Source: Ascarosepion bandense (Eukaryota > Mollusca > Cephalopoda > Sepiida > Sepiidae). Taken from it: 64,000 bases of DNA. Numbering within the stretch: position 1 is the first letter of the stretch; each line of letters starts with the position of its first letter. A program made the position numbers and the translations under genes. Location of the stretch: assembly GCA_037127315.1 (NCBI GenBank), contig JBBBDQ010001273.1:3085501-3149500 (forward strand), in the 5' to 3' direction. The notes below the pieces were generated by a model. It made no database searches and had not been told where the DNA came from. It was given only the letters and a program-made list of their open reading frames with translations. Of this stretch, positions 32,160 to 43,379 are shown in pieces.

Positions 32160-32905
32160 TTGTCTATGTGTTTGTGTTTGCCGTCTGATCAGTCGATCAA
32201 AGACAAATAGGAATAGTCACGAGGTGGTGACCGGCTTCAGCAACTTCCGCCACCGTCACCGGCAATTTGTTCTGTGACGAGTGAGAAATTAAAGCGCCGT
32301 ACTTTGTTGGGCCTTGAGTGATTGCTTGTATAAATTGATTCCCGCCTAATTAGCGATCGTTTCAACTGGCCGGATGGGCGGCCATATTGGCAGATGGGTT
32401 TAGAAAGGATTTGTCGGCAGGCATCAACGAGTGGACAGTTTTTCATCTCGATTCGCTCGAGAATTCCACTTCAGTGTCATTCATCTTGGCACCGGTGCTC
32501 TATTCTTCATTCTATTCCTTCACTAACCCATGTCTACTCAATGTAGTTATCAATCGCTTCAACTTCAATAGTTTTGCCTTCATTTTTTTTCCCTTCCCAG
32601 TATTTCTTATTTCTTCCTTGATTCGAATCTCATGAATCAATCCTACTACATACCTATTTTCTCTCTATTCTTTTGTCTATTCGAAAATTTATTCATATAT
32701 CCCAGTCTTCTTTACGAGGAAAAACATAGCATGACTGATTGCTGCATACAGTAGAATGATTAATATTGAAGACAATTGGAAAATCTCTTATTTTGACATA
32801 TTTTCCGGATCATCAGAAAATAGATTTTATTGCAACCAAATCAAATTTGCAAAGAGAAACTGTCAACCATATGAATGCTTAGTGCTTTCTTTGTGTCATA
32901 CTTTT
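32160..32905. other. No recognised feature
   Basis: 32200-32480 is less AT-rich than its surroundings and has open frames on both strands (32237-32446 minus, 32387-32635 plus), but no domain or splice-site context that I can defend. Confidence 0.35.
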
Positions 32906-33227
32906 AGATTCAGTCAAGCAGTTAAGTGCCATACGTGATACACACTTTGAGCGATCATGTCTCGAAAGAGACATGACTGACTGGACAAAAGATTATCCCG
33001 CAGTAGGTTGCCATTGCTTTCTACGGTAGACTGGTTGCCAATTAAAGCTATAGAACCCAATCTGTCCTGTTATTTAACCCATAACTGGAGGTAAGAGACG
33101 GATTAAAATCTTTTCCAAGGATATTTGTGCGTAAGTGAATGCAATGAATTCAACTGGAATTCGAATTCCCTGAATAGTCGTTCCGATCCGATCTCCATTG
33201 CGCCCCAACGCATATCTTTTAGACTCA
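32901..33227 (-). mobile_element. tRNA-derived SINE, full length, with target-site duplications
   Basis: Minus-strand copy. CTTTTAGATTC (32901-32911) and CTTTTAGACTC (33217-33227) flank it as an 11-base duplication with one mismatch. The tRNA-like head near 33150-33215 is damaged around the B box. Confidence 0.9.
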
Positions 33228-33289
33228 CTTTTAGATTAGATTTTACCAATATAAACTCGCTTTTTAGTTTTATAATCCTTAATATTATA

Positions 33290-33760
33290 ATTAAAATTTA
33301 GAAAACAGTATTGAATTCTTACGTAATATCAGTCCTCCTATATAGTAGAGAATACTGGACAATCTCTTCACAGATGAAGAAGACACATACAGTAAAAGAA
33401 ATGTAGTTCTACATATATTACCATGGATCTAACATGTGAGCAATGATGAAGTTTGAGATACAATGGCAACAAAATTACACTTATATTTAACACCAAGACA
33501 AAACAGTAGAAATTTCTTGGGCACATAAAGAGTAAAGACGGTTTGGAAATTTTGATACTCGCAGTACGGATTGAAGGCAAGAAGGACAGATTATAACAAC
33601 GCATCATTTACTTAGTTGGTTTGGATGGTGAAGAGGGGTTTCGAAAAGAGAGACATAAGATAAAATGTATCAAAAGATATAAAGAACAGGACATTGTGAA
33701 GAGCCATGATCACCAATATCATGAAATGACACGCCATATAGAAAAAGCAGAATTTAAAAT
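33290..33760 (+). mobile_element. RTE-like LINE relic, 3' end
   Basis: Collinear with 31580-32020 (TACGTAATATCAGTCCTCC against TATGTAATATCTGTCCTCC, then the 'FLGH.K..GLE.LILA.RIEG' region), but more decayed. It ends near CACGCCATATAGAAAAAGCAG. Confidence 0.75.
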
Positions 33761-34031
33761 ATGACATAGTTAAAGAAAAATAAACAGCATCCACGTTCTT
33801 TCTCCCCAATGCAGAGCTAGTTGAAATAAAATCCATTTTTCTGATGACGAGCGGGGAAATCTGTCAAATTAAGTGTTTTCCAACTTGCCTTTCCTTCGGA
33901 TTCTCGTCAAAATCAAATATTTCGGAAGAATTAAAATATTACAATAATTGAATACAATTAATCATGCATCAGTTTAGAGAAAAAGGGGTTGTAATTGAGA
34001 TGTAGATCAGTTTTGCTCACCAGATCTTATA

Positions 34032-34322
34032 CAGTCAGTCAGTTAAGTTCCATACGTGATACAATCTTGTCACTTTCGAGACATGACTGACAGGACTGAA
34101 GAAAATTTTCCCGCAATGGGTTGCCATTACTTTTTGTGGTAGACTGGTTACCGACCAAGGTTATAGAATCCAATCTGTCCTGCTATTTAACCTATAGCTG
34201 GAGAGAGAAGAAACGCATAAATAAATTTCACAAGGGTATTTGCGCGTAAGTGAATGCAACTAATTCGAACTCGGCCCTCCGAATTCTCTTTACGAGTCGA
34301 TATTCACTGCATGACAACGCAC
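34032..34322 (-). mobile_element. tRNA-derived SINE, full length
   Basis: Minus-strand copy from CAGTCAGTCAGTTAAGTTCC to TGCATGACAACGCAC. The tRNA-like head has a 15-20 base deletion between the B box and the body. Confidence 0.88.
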
Positions 34323-34469
34323 AGAAAACTGAAAAACAAAACACGTTAGGACGGTGGTTACAACAACAGGCATCAGGTCAAGTTGAAGTCCGTCCTCAGA
34401 AAATGTGATTTCCAACACAACTTACTTGAAACACTTACGAGAAAAACATTCAACGTAGCGATCTACCAT

Positions 34470-34568
34470 TCACCAGATTCACTAACCATTTAGGTTTTAA
34501 GTTAACTGAAGACCTCAGGTCGAACTCACTTATACAATCCATTACAAAAGACACTAGAAAAATTAAGC
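34470..34568 (+). mobile_element. LINE RT fragment
   Basis: Translation 'NHLGFKLTEDLRSNSLIQSI' and 'TKDTRKIKQL' matches 'LGLTLSSDLKWNNYIESIAK' of the 12 kb LINE (region after the YADD motif). Cut off by the 5S-like sequence that follows. Confidence 0.6.
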
Positions 34569-34569
34569 A

Positions 34570-34676
34570 GCTTACAGCCACATTAAAACACCAGTTTCAT
34601 CACGATTACCGATGTTAAATAAGGTCAAGCGTGATCAGTATCTGAAGGGGTGGGAATATCAGGAGCTGTAAGCTTC
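34570..34676 (+). mobile_element. 5S rRNA-like sequence without a tRNA partner
   Basis: Blocks GCTTACAGCCACAT, ACACCAGTTTCATC, ACCGATGTTAAAT, GTGATCAGTATCTGA, GGTGGGAATATC and GGAGCTGTAAGC follow 5S rRNA in order with deletions. No tRNA-like head or SINE body follows, so this is either a truncated chimeric SINE or an independent 5S pseudogene. Confidence 0.6.
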
Positions 34677-35176
34677 GATGAGCGCTGATTGTAATCAATA
34701 ATGGCTCAGAATTTCTAATTGGAGAGACAACTTTCAATTTCAGTTTGGATCGTTACACTCAAACGTAAATCCAATCGGGAAAGTTATGAACCCACTTTTT
34801 CTCCCCCACCTATGAGCTAATTTTAATGCTTGTATCACTGAATCATAATTATCTCCAGAAAAATTCCTACAATCTACAAATATTTTCTGGCTTTAAATAA
34901 CTTACAAATGACTGATAAGCCGTAAAAAAACGAATAAATCAAATCTAAAAAGATCGGATTAGTGTAAGACCTGACTCCTGCCATGTTTAATCTTTACAAA
35001 AGTCGGATTAGTTGCCTTTTAATGGTTGAAATTACTTAATGCTAACTTTTTCACCTTAAAAATTGTTTTCAGGGTTTTGTGACGGAAAACCTATTCTACA
35101 GCCTCTTTCCAATAGACGCAGTGCCACGACGCTATAGCTACACTATCATTATCACTACACTATCACTATTCTCATG

Positions 35177-35530
35177 GCAAATTTTCAAATAAGCTTCATA
35201 ACTTTGTTTTAACACTCCAAACATTTACAACAACAAAAAACCAACGTCTCGTACAAAGTGTTTGGTTCATTCTTCAGCAGGGAAACCATCCTACACTACT
35301 CGAGCAACTCAAGAATGGTTTTCCAAAGAAAATGTGTACGTTTCGGAATGTTTTCCAAATGTTCAGATAAGATTCATGACTTGGTTCTAACGATTCAAAC
35401 CTTTACAATAAAGACAACCCCTGTCACATGTACAATGTATGATCATTCTTAAGCAAAGAAACCGTCCTATACTTCTCGAGCAACTCAAGAATGGTTTTCC
35501 AAAGAAAAAGTGTACGTTTCAGAATGGAAA
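35177..35530. repeat. Two tandem copies of a 177-bp unit
   Basis: Unit 1 (about 35177-35354) and unit 2 (35355-35530) share CTCGAGCAACTCAAGAATGG and other blocks; matching positions are 176-178 bp apart. No family is recognised. Confidence 0.85.
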
Positions 35531-37555
35531 AGTGTACAATCCACATGAGCTATACTATTTTCAGCTGCAACGAAGAATGGGTAGAACTGACCAGAGAATT
35601 TCGCCAAGCCAAAGTGATTTCGAGCTGTTATTGTTGCCAAAATGAACTACAGCCAAGTACTAAATGCACTGAGTGAACGAGGTGTGAATACTTTTGCAAC
35701 AGTATAAAATCAATATTTGAGATTTAGTGTTCAAATTTGAAGTTCATAAGAGGAACTTGTCTGTCAGTCAACGTTCCCAATGGAACATTTCCTGAAGAAC
35801 ACTATGACTAAATTTAAATGTAGTAAATATTTCATTTACTGAAGTGATGAATATATATTTTATAATGTGACGTCTGATAAATTTTCTACATCATTATTCT
35901 CGCCTGACATGTGGATGAACTTTTCCACTGACCAAAAGTGACATCTTTTTCTTTAATGCAATCATTAAGTGCTCCAAATTCTAACAAAAGATATCTACTG
36001 AAAGTGTGTTAGCCTAACACAATTTCATTAAAAATTTATTAATCATGTTTTGAAGCGTCGGTCTATTTTACATTATTTTTTAAACTTTTTTTAATCATAT
36101 CATCCTAAGTAAGACAGTTTTACTGCCACTGGTGTGCAGGAGGTTACATAGAAGGAAAGTGATGAGAAAATGAAACAAGTTATAAGGGTGTCAGAGAATG
36201 AGAATACTAATGTGATGAGAATAGAGTAGGCGGAGAAAAGAATATGAGGGAAAGGATGCGAGTCAGAGGGATAGAAGATGATAACTGACAATTGACTTTC
36301 CATTTTATCTCATACATTTTCTGTATCGCTATAAATTCTTCTAAAACATACATTTTATTCATTAACCTTTTATTTGCAAAAATACGGAGTTGAGTTTGCG
36401 ATAGAATGTCCTTTCTTGCTATACGCTGGCATCCTTCCGGAAGTGTTGTATCAAGAAAACTGACACAAATGCTGGGGACACTGGAGTGGATAGGAGAGAT
36501 TTGAGTGCAGCAATGCTTGACCGTGTTTTGTGGGGTGGGATTGTCAATGTATTTCCGACCAACCATACATTGGACGAAGGATGATGATGATTCAGTTCAA
36601 TTTCTCCCTAATTCCCTAGGAAATATATGAACTAGTTTCTTCCTACAACCGAATTAAATACTAGAGTACATTAGGCTCTATAACCTTGCATTAACAAATA
36701 ATAATAAATAACGCTCATTGAATTCATCTGAACGCCTCCGCCATGAAAGAGCCTAGCATATGAAGGAAATAAAAAATCAGCATTTTAAAAAATACATTCT
36801 TTGAAATATTTTTATAGATAGGTTTTTCACAAATTGAAAATTCTTCTAGCTTCTAAGAGAGTTAATTCTGATGCTGGTCCTGGAAACGTTGGCTATTCAT
36901 GTCGGCAGAGAGCCTACCACTGGCTGGATATAAAGTCACCATCATAATCTCAGAGACATATGATTAAGTGGTAAAAGTCGCATTTTAGATCTACAGCCCT
37001 CTGAGTCACGCATTACTATCAGCCATTTCTGACGTCCGTAACCCTTTCATGCATTGTAACGTCATCGTGGTTGGGTTTATGTCGTATCCAAGAATTTAAT
37101 TTCAACTTTGTGAATAGTTTTCTATATGATGAGGATGATAATAACTAAATTGGCAGCGAGTGTGCAGGTTCAGGACTAAAAGCTTCTAGTTTCACCAAAG
37201 CCTGCTCATGTCATCCATTCTCTATCGCCGTTTGGCTTTGTAAGACTTAGTGGGACATGAAAGAAAATCAAAATAAAAGTGATCCAAACATTTAATTTAA
37301 TGACCTTCTGCTGCGACATACATTGAATGAGACATGCAGAATCCAATTATGAAACTGTAACAGATTGCCTCTGATTCTGTTATAATTTCGAGTGGAGTAT
37401 TCTCTAGCATGTCCCTCATGTGTATGCATCTTCATTGTGACATTCTGCAATAGTAATGGGAATGACAATATTTGCTGCTTCCTTATAAGGAAAGACTGGC
37501 TAATGCCACTTTTCAAAATATTGATAATATCATTCTTCTTCCATTCATTAATTTA
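35531..37555. other. No recognised feature
   Basis: Two kilobases of AT-rich DNA. The longest frame (36207-36566, minus, 119 codons) shows no domain. The palindrome TTCCTTATAAGGAA lies at 37479-37492 (see the 22.9 kb repeat). Confidence 0.35.
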
Positions 37556-37559
37556 TATT

Positions 37560-37735
37560 TGCTATCCATTTTAGTTGTTGCTTTTGTTGAAAGTCATGGA
37601 ACTTCTGCTATTTACACCATTCGAACTGTTGTTCTAATATTTCTTGCCATATTCATGACGTTACAGTCATTGTATACTCTGGCCTTCTTCAAGTGATATA
37701 TGCTTGAATTTAGAACCGAAAACCTTCTTTAGTTT
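37560..37735 (-). mobile_element. Penelope-like element 3' end
   Basis: The minus strand contains TTGAAGAAGGCCAGAGTATA and then AACAGTTCGAATGGTGTAAA, matching the terminal part of the PLE at 41.5-42.7 kb (CTGAAGAA...GAGTATACAACGGCC, then AGTCCGAATAATGTAAATAC). The CGAAA part of the hairpin motif is lost. Confidence 0.6.
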
Positions 37736-37861
37736 ACGAGAGTAGATTTTTGTAATTACACGTGAAATGCATTAAATCAGACAACCGTCTAGAAGTACCG
37801 TAGCCCTGGACCTTGCACAGAATGCCAGCATGCAAAACCCTGTCAAAAGTCTTTCGAGATA

Positions 37862-39438
37862 TCGAAACTGCGTCTAGAGATTATATGTAAGTTATTCATT
37901 GGTATAAAGAATTGCGTCTTTAATGTTAAAAGTCCTATTATGAGGTTTAGATTCTACTCAATATTATTAACTTAGATATATAGTGATAGAAAAAACTATT
38001 GATTTTGTTTAGAAAGAAATTTACTAAGTTAACAAAACAGACTAATTTGACTGTCAGTAGTTTATTTGCAGCTATTTATTTTGATACTTTTACATTATTA
38101 TACCTTGTAAAACTAACGTAAAAATAATATGAAAAGATTTTAGAACAAATTCGTCAAATTTTTAAAGAAAAAAACATAAAAAACATTTTATTTTAAAAAT
38201 GAAACATGTATTAACAAAACATAATAAGAACCTCCTAAAATTCATTGCACAAATGCTCCTTTTATTTCAACATCTATTGTCAAGATCTGATGTTAGATTT
38301 GCAATTTTAGCGTCTGGTAAGTTGTTTGCAGCAACATTAACTACCTCCCAGATTTCACACTTGCTGTTGAATTGCCTTCCATTAGAATAAATATCTCTCT
38401 TGGGGATGCTCCACAGGTTCTTAATGGGATTCAAGTCATAGCTATTTGAAGGCCAGTCCATAAGAGAATCTTTAACAAATCATTTTTCTTTCAACTAGGT
38501 TTTAGTAAATTTTGATGCATGACTTGGTGTGGCGTCTTACATAAAGATCATAGATCTACGCTTGGCTAAAGACTGGTTATCAAGCCATGCAAAGAAATAT
38601 TGTTCTAGAAAATCACAGTAACTTTTGGAATTCATTTTAACACGTCTTTCACTTTAAATGGACCCACGAGCTCATTACCAATAATCCCAGCCCATATCAT
38701 GATCCCACCGCCGCCTTGTTGGCGCTTAAAAAATTCTTGAGTCATGTTGCTTGCAGACCTATCCTCGAGCCCATCCATCGGGCCCATCGAGGGTGATCCT
38801 TGATTTGTCTGTAAAAAGCACTTTACTGAAATAAGTTTTCATGTATTTTTTGCCCACTGCAATTTTCTTTCCTTAATTTTTTTTTGTTAAATTAGGTTTG
38901 TTTAATATTTTACACCTTGTTTTCCTTGACACCATAGGAGCACCAGCGGCCTCAAATATGAACGCACTTGACGCATTCGGGTTTCTTATTAATTCTATTC
39001 GGATATGTGATAGATCTCGCTTTGTTAAATTTCTGAATACAGACTGAGACTTTTTTCCTTGGTTGAATTCCCATTTAACATATTTTCTTCATTGTTCGAT
39101 GATCTCTTTTCAAATCCTTAGAAATTTGAAACGAAGACTTTCCTTTGCTAATTTCTTTGATTATATAGTTCTTTTCATTCATTGTAAGTTCTTTTTTACG
39201 AGCCATAATGCTAAATTCTAGTTCTTGAAAATAATCTCTTGACACTGCAAATTGCTATAATTACTGAAAGAATACTAAATATCAATCTGAAATTGAAAAT
39301 TGGAACTTAAATGCTTTCATGCTTACTCGCTATACATAATAGTACAAATTATTTCATTGGATAACACATATCTATGAATTTTATATAAAATATTTGACAA
39401 TATCTCTTTTGCATATAATCTCTAGACTCAGTTTAGAG
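37862..39438 (-). mobile_element. Tc1/mariner DNA transposon with terminal inverted repeats and TA flanks
   Basis: Left end TCGAAACTGCGTCTAGAGAT (37862 on) and right end, read inward on the minus strand, CTCTAAACTGAGTCTAGAGA share TAGAGATTATATG.AA as terminal inverted repeats. Both sides are flanked by TA (37860-37861 and 39439-39440), the target duplicated by this superfamily. The 1.58-kb length and the single transposase relic fit a complete but dead element. Confidence 0.85.
38230..39206 (-). pseudogene. Tc1/mariner transposase pseudogene
   Basis: Begins at an ATG at 39206 with 'MARKKELTMNEKNYIIKEIS' and 'KGKSSFQISKDLKRD', a helix-turn-helix DNA-binding start. Near 38465-38420 it has 'DWPSNSYDLNPIKNLW', the conserved region around the third catalytic acid of the DDE/D triad. 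In the family this reads LNPIENLW; here Glu is replaced by Lys, which by itself should abolish transposition. Several stops and shifts lie between. Confidence 0.82.
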
Positions 39439-39639
39439 TAGCAGCTTAATCTTCGCCATTATTATCAAGAGCCTAGTGTACATATTCAGCCTTAAGCTTA
39501 TCAGCAGAAGACCTGGATAATTGAATACATAAATTATCTAAGTAAATGGAGAAAATAGTCATATTCTAAAAAAATGTAAGATTTATGTCATCAAATGATA
39601 TTTTCAAACGTTTTGTTCAAAGTCTGTTGATATTTCTGA

Positions 39640-39990
39640 GATTGTAACTGTTTACACTATACACATAGTTCGAAATTTTGACCTCATGTTTACTGTCAAA
39701 AGTTGTGAGTTCAATCTTTAACATCATTGGAGGAAATAACAACTTGGGCAAATTAGCGAAAACTGATAAATTCAAAGATATGGTATATTGAATTAGAATA
39801 ATCTACCCTAGCAGATTAAATATAGAGCTCGATTTGAACGTATGTCAACTGAAGAAAGCCAGATTCTACAACGGCCGAAATGTTGTGAATGTAAAGATGA
39901 GAACACAGTCCGAATAATGTAACTTTTTCAAATATTTTAATTGCTGAAAATAAGTTACTTTTTAGGTTAGTCTCCTGCGTGGATGCACTG
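39640..39990 (+). mobile_element. Penelope-like element 3' end
   Basis: CAACTGAAGAAAGCCAG (39847 on), CTACAACGGCCGAAATGTTG and then CAGTCCGAATAATGTAA give the same block order as the PLE 3' ends at 41.57 and 42.5 kb. No coding part is attached. Confidence 0.65.
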
Positions 39991-40279
39991 AAAACTGCAA
40001 TTTAACCTTTTCAAAGAAAGGTTCTATTGTTAACTGTCTTACGCTTCATAATAATCTCTACTTCTTACTAGCTCTTTTATTCATATCACGCAACGTATAC
40101 AGCATAACTTCTTTTACCGACCTTAGGTGGCTTTCAAGCCTTGTTGTGTATGAACTTAAAAAATATACAGCTCAGAACGACACAAGATTGAATATGTTTA
40201 GGAATAATGTGTTTTATCTTTTGACCACTAGTGCTTAAAAAGTCGTCTATTGAAGTCATTAGTCGCGGGTACAACTCGG

Positions 40280-40990
40280 AGGCGTATCATTCTTCTTCTT
40301 CTATGTGCCCTGTCCCTTCAGGACGTAGGCGATCATGGTTCTCCACGTCTCCCTATTCCTTGTGGCTCTTAGTATGTTTGCTCCTGTTGCTCCTGGCAAC
40401 CCCCGTTCCGTCATCCACCTGATCAGTCCCTGCAAATATGTTATCCGCTGCCTTCCTCTGTCTCTCCTTCCTTCTATCTGTCCAGTCAGTATCAGGTTCT
40501 CCAGGCTCTCCTTCTTCATTGCATGTCCCAGGAACTTCAGTTGTCTCTTCCTGATGCTCAGTATCAATTTCCTTTTTGTTGCCATTCTTTCCAACACCTC
40601 ATCGTTGTTTGCATGCTCAGTCGACGATATCCGCAGCATCCTTCTGTAGAACCACATTTACGCTGCTTCCATTTTTGTCCTCATTTTCGATGATATTGTC
40701 CAGCATTCACTACCGTATTGAAGAACTGACATCACAAAGCAATCCAGCACTCTTTTCTTTGTTTCTAGTGAAATTTTCCTGTGTGTTAGTACTTTACTCA
40801 GCTTCTGGAACGCGTCCTTTGCTATGCCAAATCGCCTTCGGACCTCTGTATCGCACTTTCCATCTCCTGTTAGAACACTTCCTAGATATTTAAATTTTTG
40901 TACTTGCTTGACTCTGGTATCCCCCAGCTTTATTTGGCATTTTAGGTTGCACCTTTTACTAATGACCATGCAACTTCAGTTGTCTCTTCC
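40280..40990 (-). mobile_element. RTE-like LINE relic, longest copy of the C-terminal region
   Basis: Two adjoining minus-strand frames. One (40658-40969) has 'VKQVQKFKYLGSVLTGDGKC', 'RRRFGIAKDAFQKLSKVL' and 'VMSVLQYGSECWTISSKM'; the other (40301-40657) has 'MWFYRRMLRISSTEHANNDE', 'KRQLKFLGHAMKKESLENLI' and 'RIT..QGLIRWMTERGL'. This is the region after the RT catalytic core in RTE-type endonuclease-reverse transcriptases. It is nearly free of stops within each frame, so it is one of the younger relics here. The RT core itself is absent. Confidence 0.88.
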
Positions 40991-41085
40991 TGATGCTCAG
41001 CATCAATTTCCTTTTGTTGCCATTCTAGGATGCTACGGATGTCGTGGACTGAGCATACAAGCAACGACGAGGTGTTAGAAAGAAT
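40972..41085. repeat. Rearranged duplicate of the adjacent RTE relic
   Basis: 40975-41020 repeats 40533-40583 in direct orientation (ACTTCAGTTGTCTCTTCCTG...). 41025-41085 is the inverted copy of about 40590-40650 (AGGATGCTACGGATGTCGTG). The direct and inverted pieces are joined without spacer. Confidence 0.75.
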
Positions 41086-41124
41086 GGCGTATCATTAGCT
41101 AGATAAAAAAAAAGTTCAACACCG

Positions 41125-41376
41125 CTTACGGCCAGATTACGTTGAAAGACCTGTTCTCGTAAGATCACCGAAGTTAAGCAAATGGTCGTTACATAGATGG
41201 TTGACTGCTTGGCAATACTTGGTACTGTAATTTTGGATGTGTGGTAGTGTAATGGATAATAGCATGGAATTGTTAGAGCTGAGTTCAATTTCTTGTTGGG
41301 TTTCTTTATATTCACTTACGCTCAAATACCCTGGGAAAAGTATTAATCTAACCCTTCTCCACCAAGAGTTAAATAA
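41125..41376 (+). mobile_element. 5S rRNA-tRNA chimeric SINE, diverged copy
   Basis: 5S-like part 41125-41230 (CTTACGGCCAGATTACGTTG, GATCACCGAAGTTAAGCAA, TTGGCAATACTTGGTACTG) is followed by the tRNA-like head GGATGTGTGGTAGTGTAATG at 41235 and a body ending GAGTTAAATAAG. Same architecture as 10054-10340, but older. Confidence 0.8.
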
Positions 41377-41479
41377 GACTTTTATCACTAAAACATTATC
41401 ATCTCAAAAGATTCTTATAATCTAAAAATATTTTCTGTCTTTAAATAACCTAAAATAAGTCGATAAGACATAAAAAAGA

Positions 41480-42420
41480 ATCAATATCATAATAAAAAAT
41501 GAACACTATTGACAGTATTTACATTATTCGGACTATTGTCCTCATTTTTGTTGCCATTTGTAGGACGTTTCGGCCGTTGTACGCTTCTTCAGTTGCTAGG
41601 AATTTCGAACCGAACCCTTTATTATCACTGGGGTATATCATCCTCATTCCTTACGATTGGAAGTCATGAGTTAACTCCCTCTAATTCTACAAGTTACTTG
41701 TTCACCAACTCACAACTCTATGATTCAAGTCAGGAACTAACCAAAGTCTATATCCAATAGGTCATATGTCCTTAAGGACAAGAACAACTGAATTTTTGGG
41801 ACTTATAAACTTAATGTCCAGTAACCCATTTTTACCAGAGTTTATATTGCAATTTTTGATGTTAATGGTTTTCTCTAGTATTTTTGATGTTCATGGTTTT
41901 CTCTAGTATTTTGAACCAGAGCTCATATTACAATTTTTGATACTAATGATTTTTTCTGGCACTCCGTATTACTTTTTCCCATATTGTATTCATCTCTAGG
42001 CTTGGTCGGCTTAGGAGATTTTTGAAGTCTAGCATACGTGCTGATTTCTTAAGTTTTCGTAGTTTCCAGTGGTGTTCTCTATCTATTGTTTCAATTCCAT
42101 CCCATAGGGGGTGGTGCTCTCCTTTCTCCCTCCATGTGGTCAGCTACACCTGATTTTCCTATCTCCCTTCTTGTTACGGCCTTGCGATGTTCTTGTAGCC
42201 TTACCTTAAAGAGACGGCCTGTCTCTCCTTTATATTTCTTTCCACAACTACAAGGAATGGCTTACACACAGTCCTTAGTCATGTCCTCCTCTGTTGGGGG
42301 TCTTACTCGGGAGAGGTACCTGCGAAGTGTAGAACCACTTATGAAGATCGTCATGTTATATAGACAACAGATTTATTGTATTTTCTCCGATAACCCCTTC
42401 ACATAGCAGGTTAGAGGGAG
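41480..42420 (-). mobile_element. Penelope-like element, GIY-YIG endonuclease and 3' end
   Basis: The minus strand encodes a well-preserved C-terminal domain at about 42290-42110: 'AIPCSCGKKYKGETGRLFKV' and 'RLQEHRKAVTRREIGKSGVA', the Cys block and GIY-YIG core of Penelope-like elements. 'HHWKLRKLKKSARMLDFKNL' and 'SRPSLEMNTIWE' follow near 42080-41975. About 450 bp of 3' sequence then leads to the conserved end (CAACTGAAGAAGCGTACAAC, then GGCCGAAACGTCC, at about 41605-41565). The RT domain is missing (5' truncation). Confidence 0.82.
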
Positions 42421-42424
42421 ATAA

Positions 42425-42670
42425 CTCATGACTTCCAGTCGATGTTTTACGCAAGGAATGAGGATGATATGCCCCAGCGATAATAAAGGGTTCGGTTCGA
42501 AATTCCTAGTACCTGAAGAAAACCAGAGTATACAACGGCCGAAATGTCGTACAAATGGACATCAATTTCTAATACTATCTGGAGATTAAACTCTTTGACT
42601 AATATTATTTGGAGATTAATTTGGCAACATTAATACAATAGTCCAAATAATGTTAATACTGTAAAAACTA
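42425..42670 (+). mobile_element. Inverted copy of the Penelope-like 3' end
   Basis: Matches the reverse complement of about 41500-41680 along its length (GGAATGAGGATGATATGCCC, GGGTTCGGTTCGAAATTCCT, CTGAAGAA, ACAACGGCCGAAATGTC). It sits directly upstream of the 5' side of the minus-strand PLE, so the two 3' ends point away from each other. Confidence 0.82.
42555..42625. repeat. 30-bp minisatellite, short inverted patch
   Basis: CTAATACTATCTGGAGATTA and CTAATATTATTTGGAGATTA are reverse complements of the units at 43.4 and 47.3 kb. Confidence 0.75.
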
Positions 42671-43379
42671 CTCCATCTTAGGAATATAGACAAATAACGC
42701 TATTCACCTAAGAATATTGTTAACTATTTTGGCACAATAGAACACATTAATGACTTCTGGCAAAAGATTAAGTCAGTTTTTTTAATATCTTGAGCGTACT
42801 ATTTAGAAGTTTTCATTCTGTAGGCTACAACATTCTTATGGATGAATTTCCATCTATTTATCTTCCTTATATCCAAATAAGCAATCCTTTGCATTTCTCA
42901 TACAGTTTTTTATCGGCAATATATTTGGTGCTTTTAATTACTTTCCTTTCTTTACAACAGAATATTGGAATGATAGAATGCATCGATTGGCAAGATGATG
43001 TCAGGTCAAGCAAAATCCCCGAGAAAGACCTGAAAATAAAACAGTAAAAAAAGTTTTAAAGTGTGAAGCCATTAACCATCTTCAAACAGTAAAAAACTGA
43101 AAACAGTTCACACGTGAAGAGGCGAGATTTGTACAGAAGAACTGCTACAAAGTGAAGGAAAGAATACAAAATAAATCGTAACAGGAAACCAAGGGCAATT
43201 TTTAAGAAAAGGTTATAGGCGAAGAAGTGTATCACAAAAGAAAATGTAGATAGAGTGATGAGATATATTAAGAATGAATGTAAGACGGCGAAATGAACTC
43301 CAGGAAAAACACTAGCAGGATTTGAAGCTCCAATATTAAGACACGCTGAAAAGGATAAGACATGAATCTCCACATAATG
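42671..43379. other. No recognised feature
   Basis: Open frames at 42790-43047 (plus) and 43056-43373 (minus) have no domain that I recognise. Confidence 0.35.

Noticed and set aside
36207..36566. 119-codon minus-strand ORF
   Set aside because: No recognisable motif; length is unremarkable for AT-rich DNA of this extent.
41565..41605. Active hammerhead ribozyme on the minus strand of the Penelope-like element
   Set aside because: CTGAAGA and CGAAA are present, but stem II has mismatches and no stem III with a valid cleavage triplet follows.
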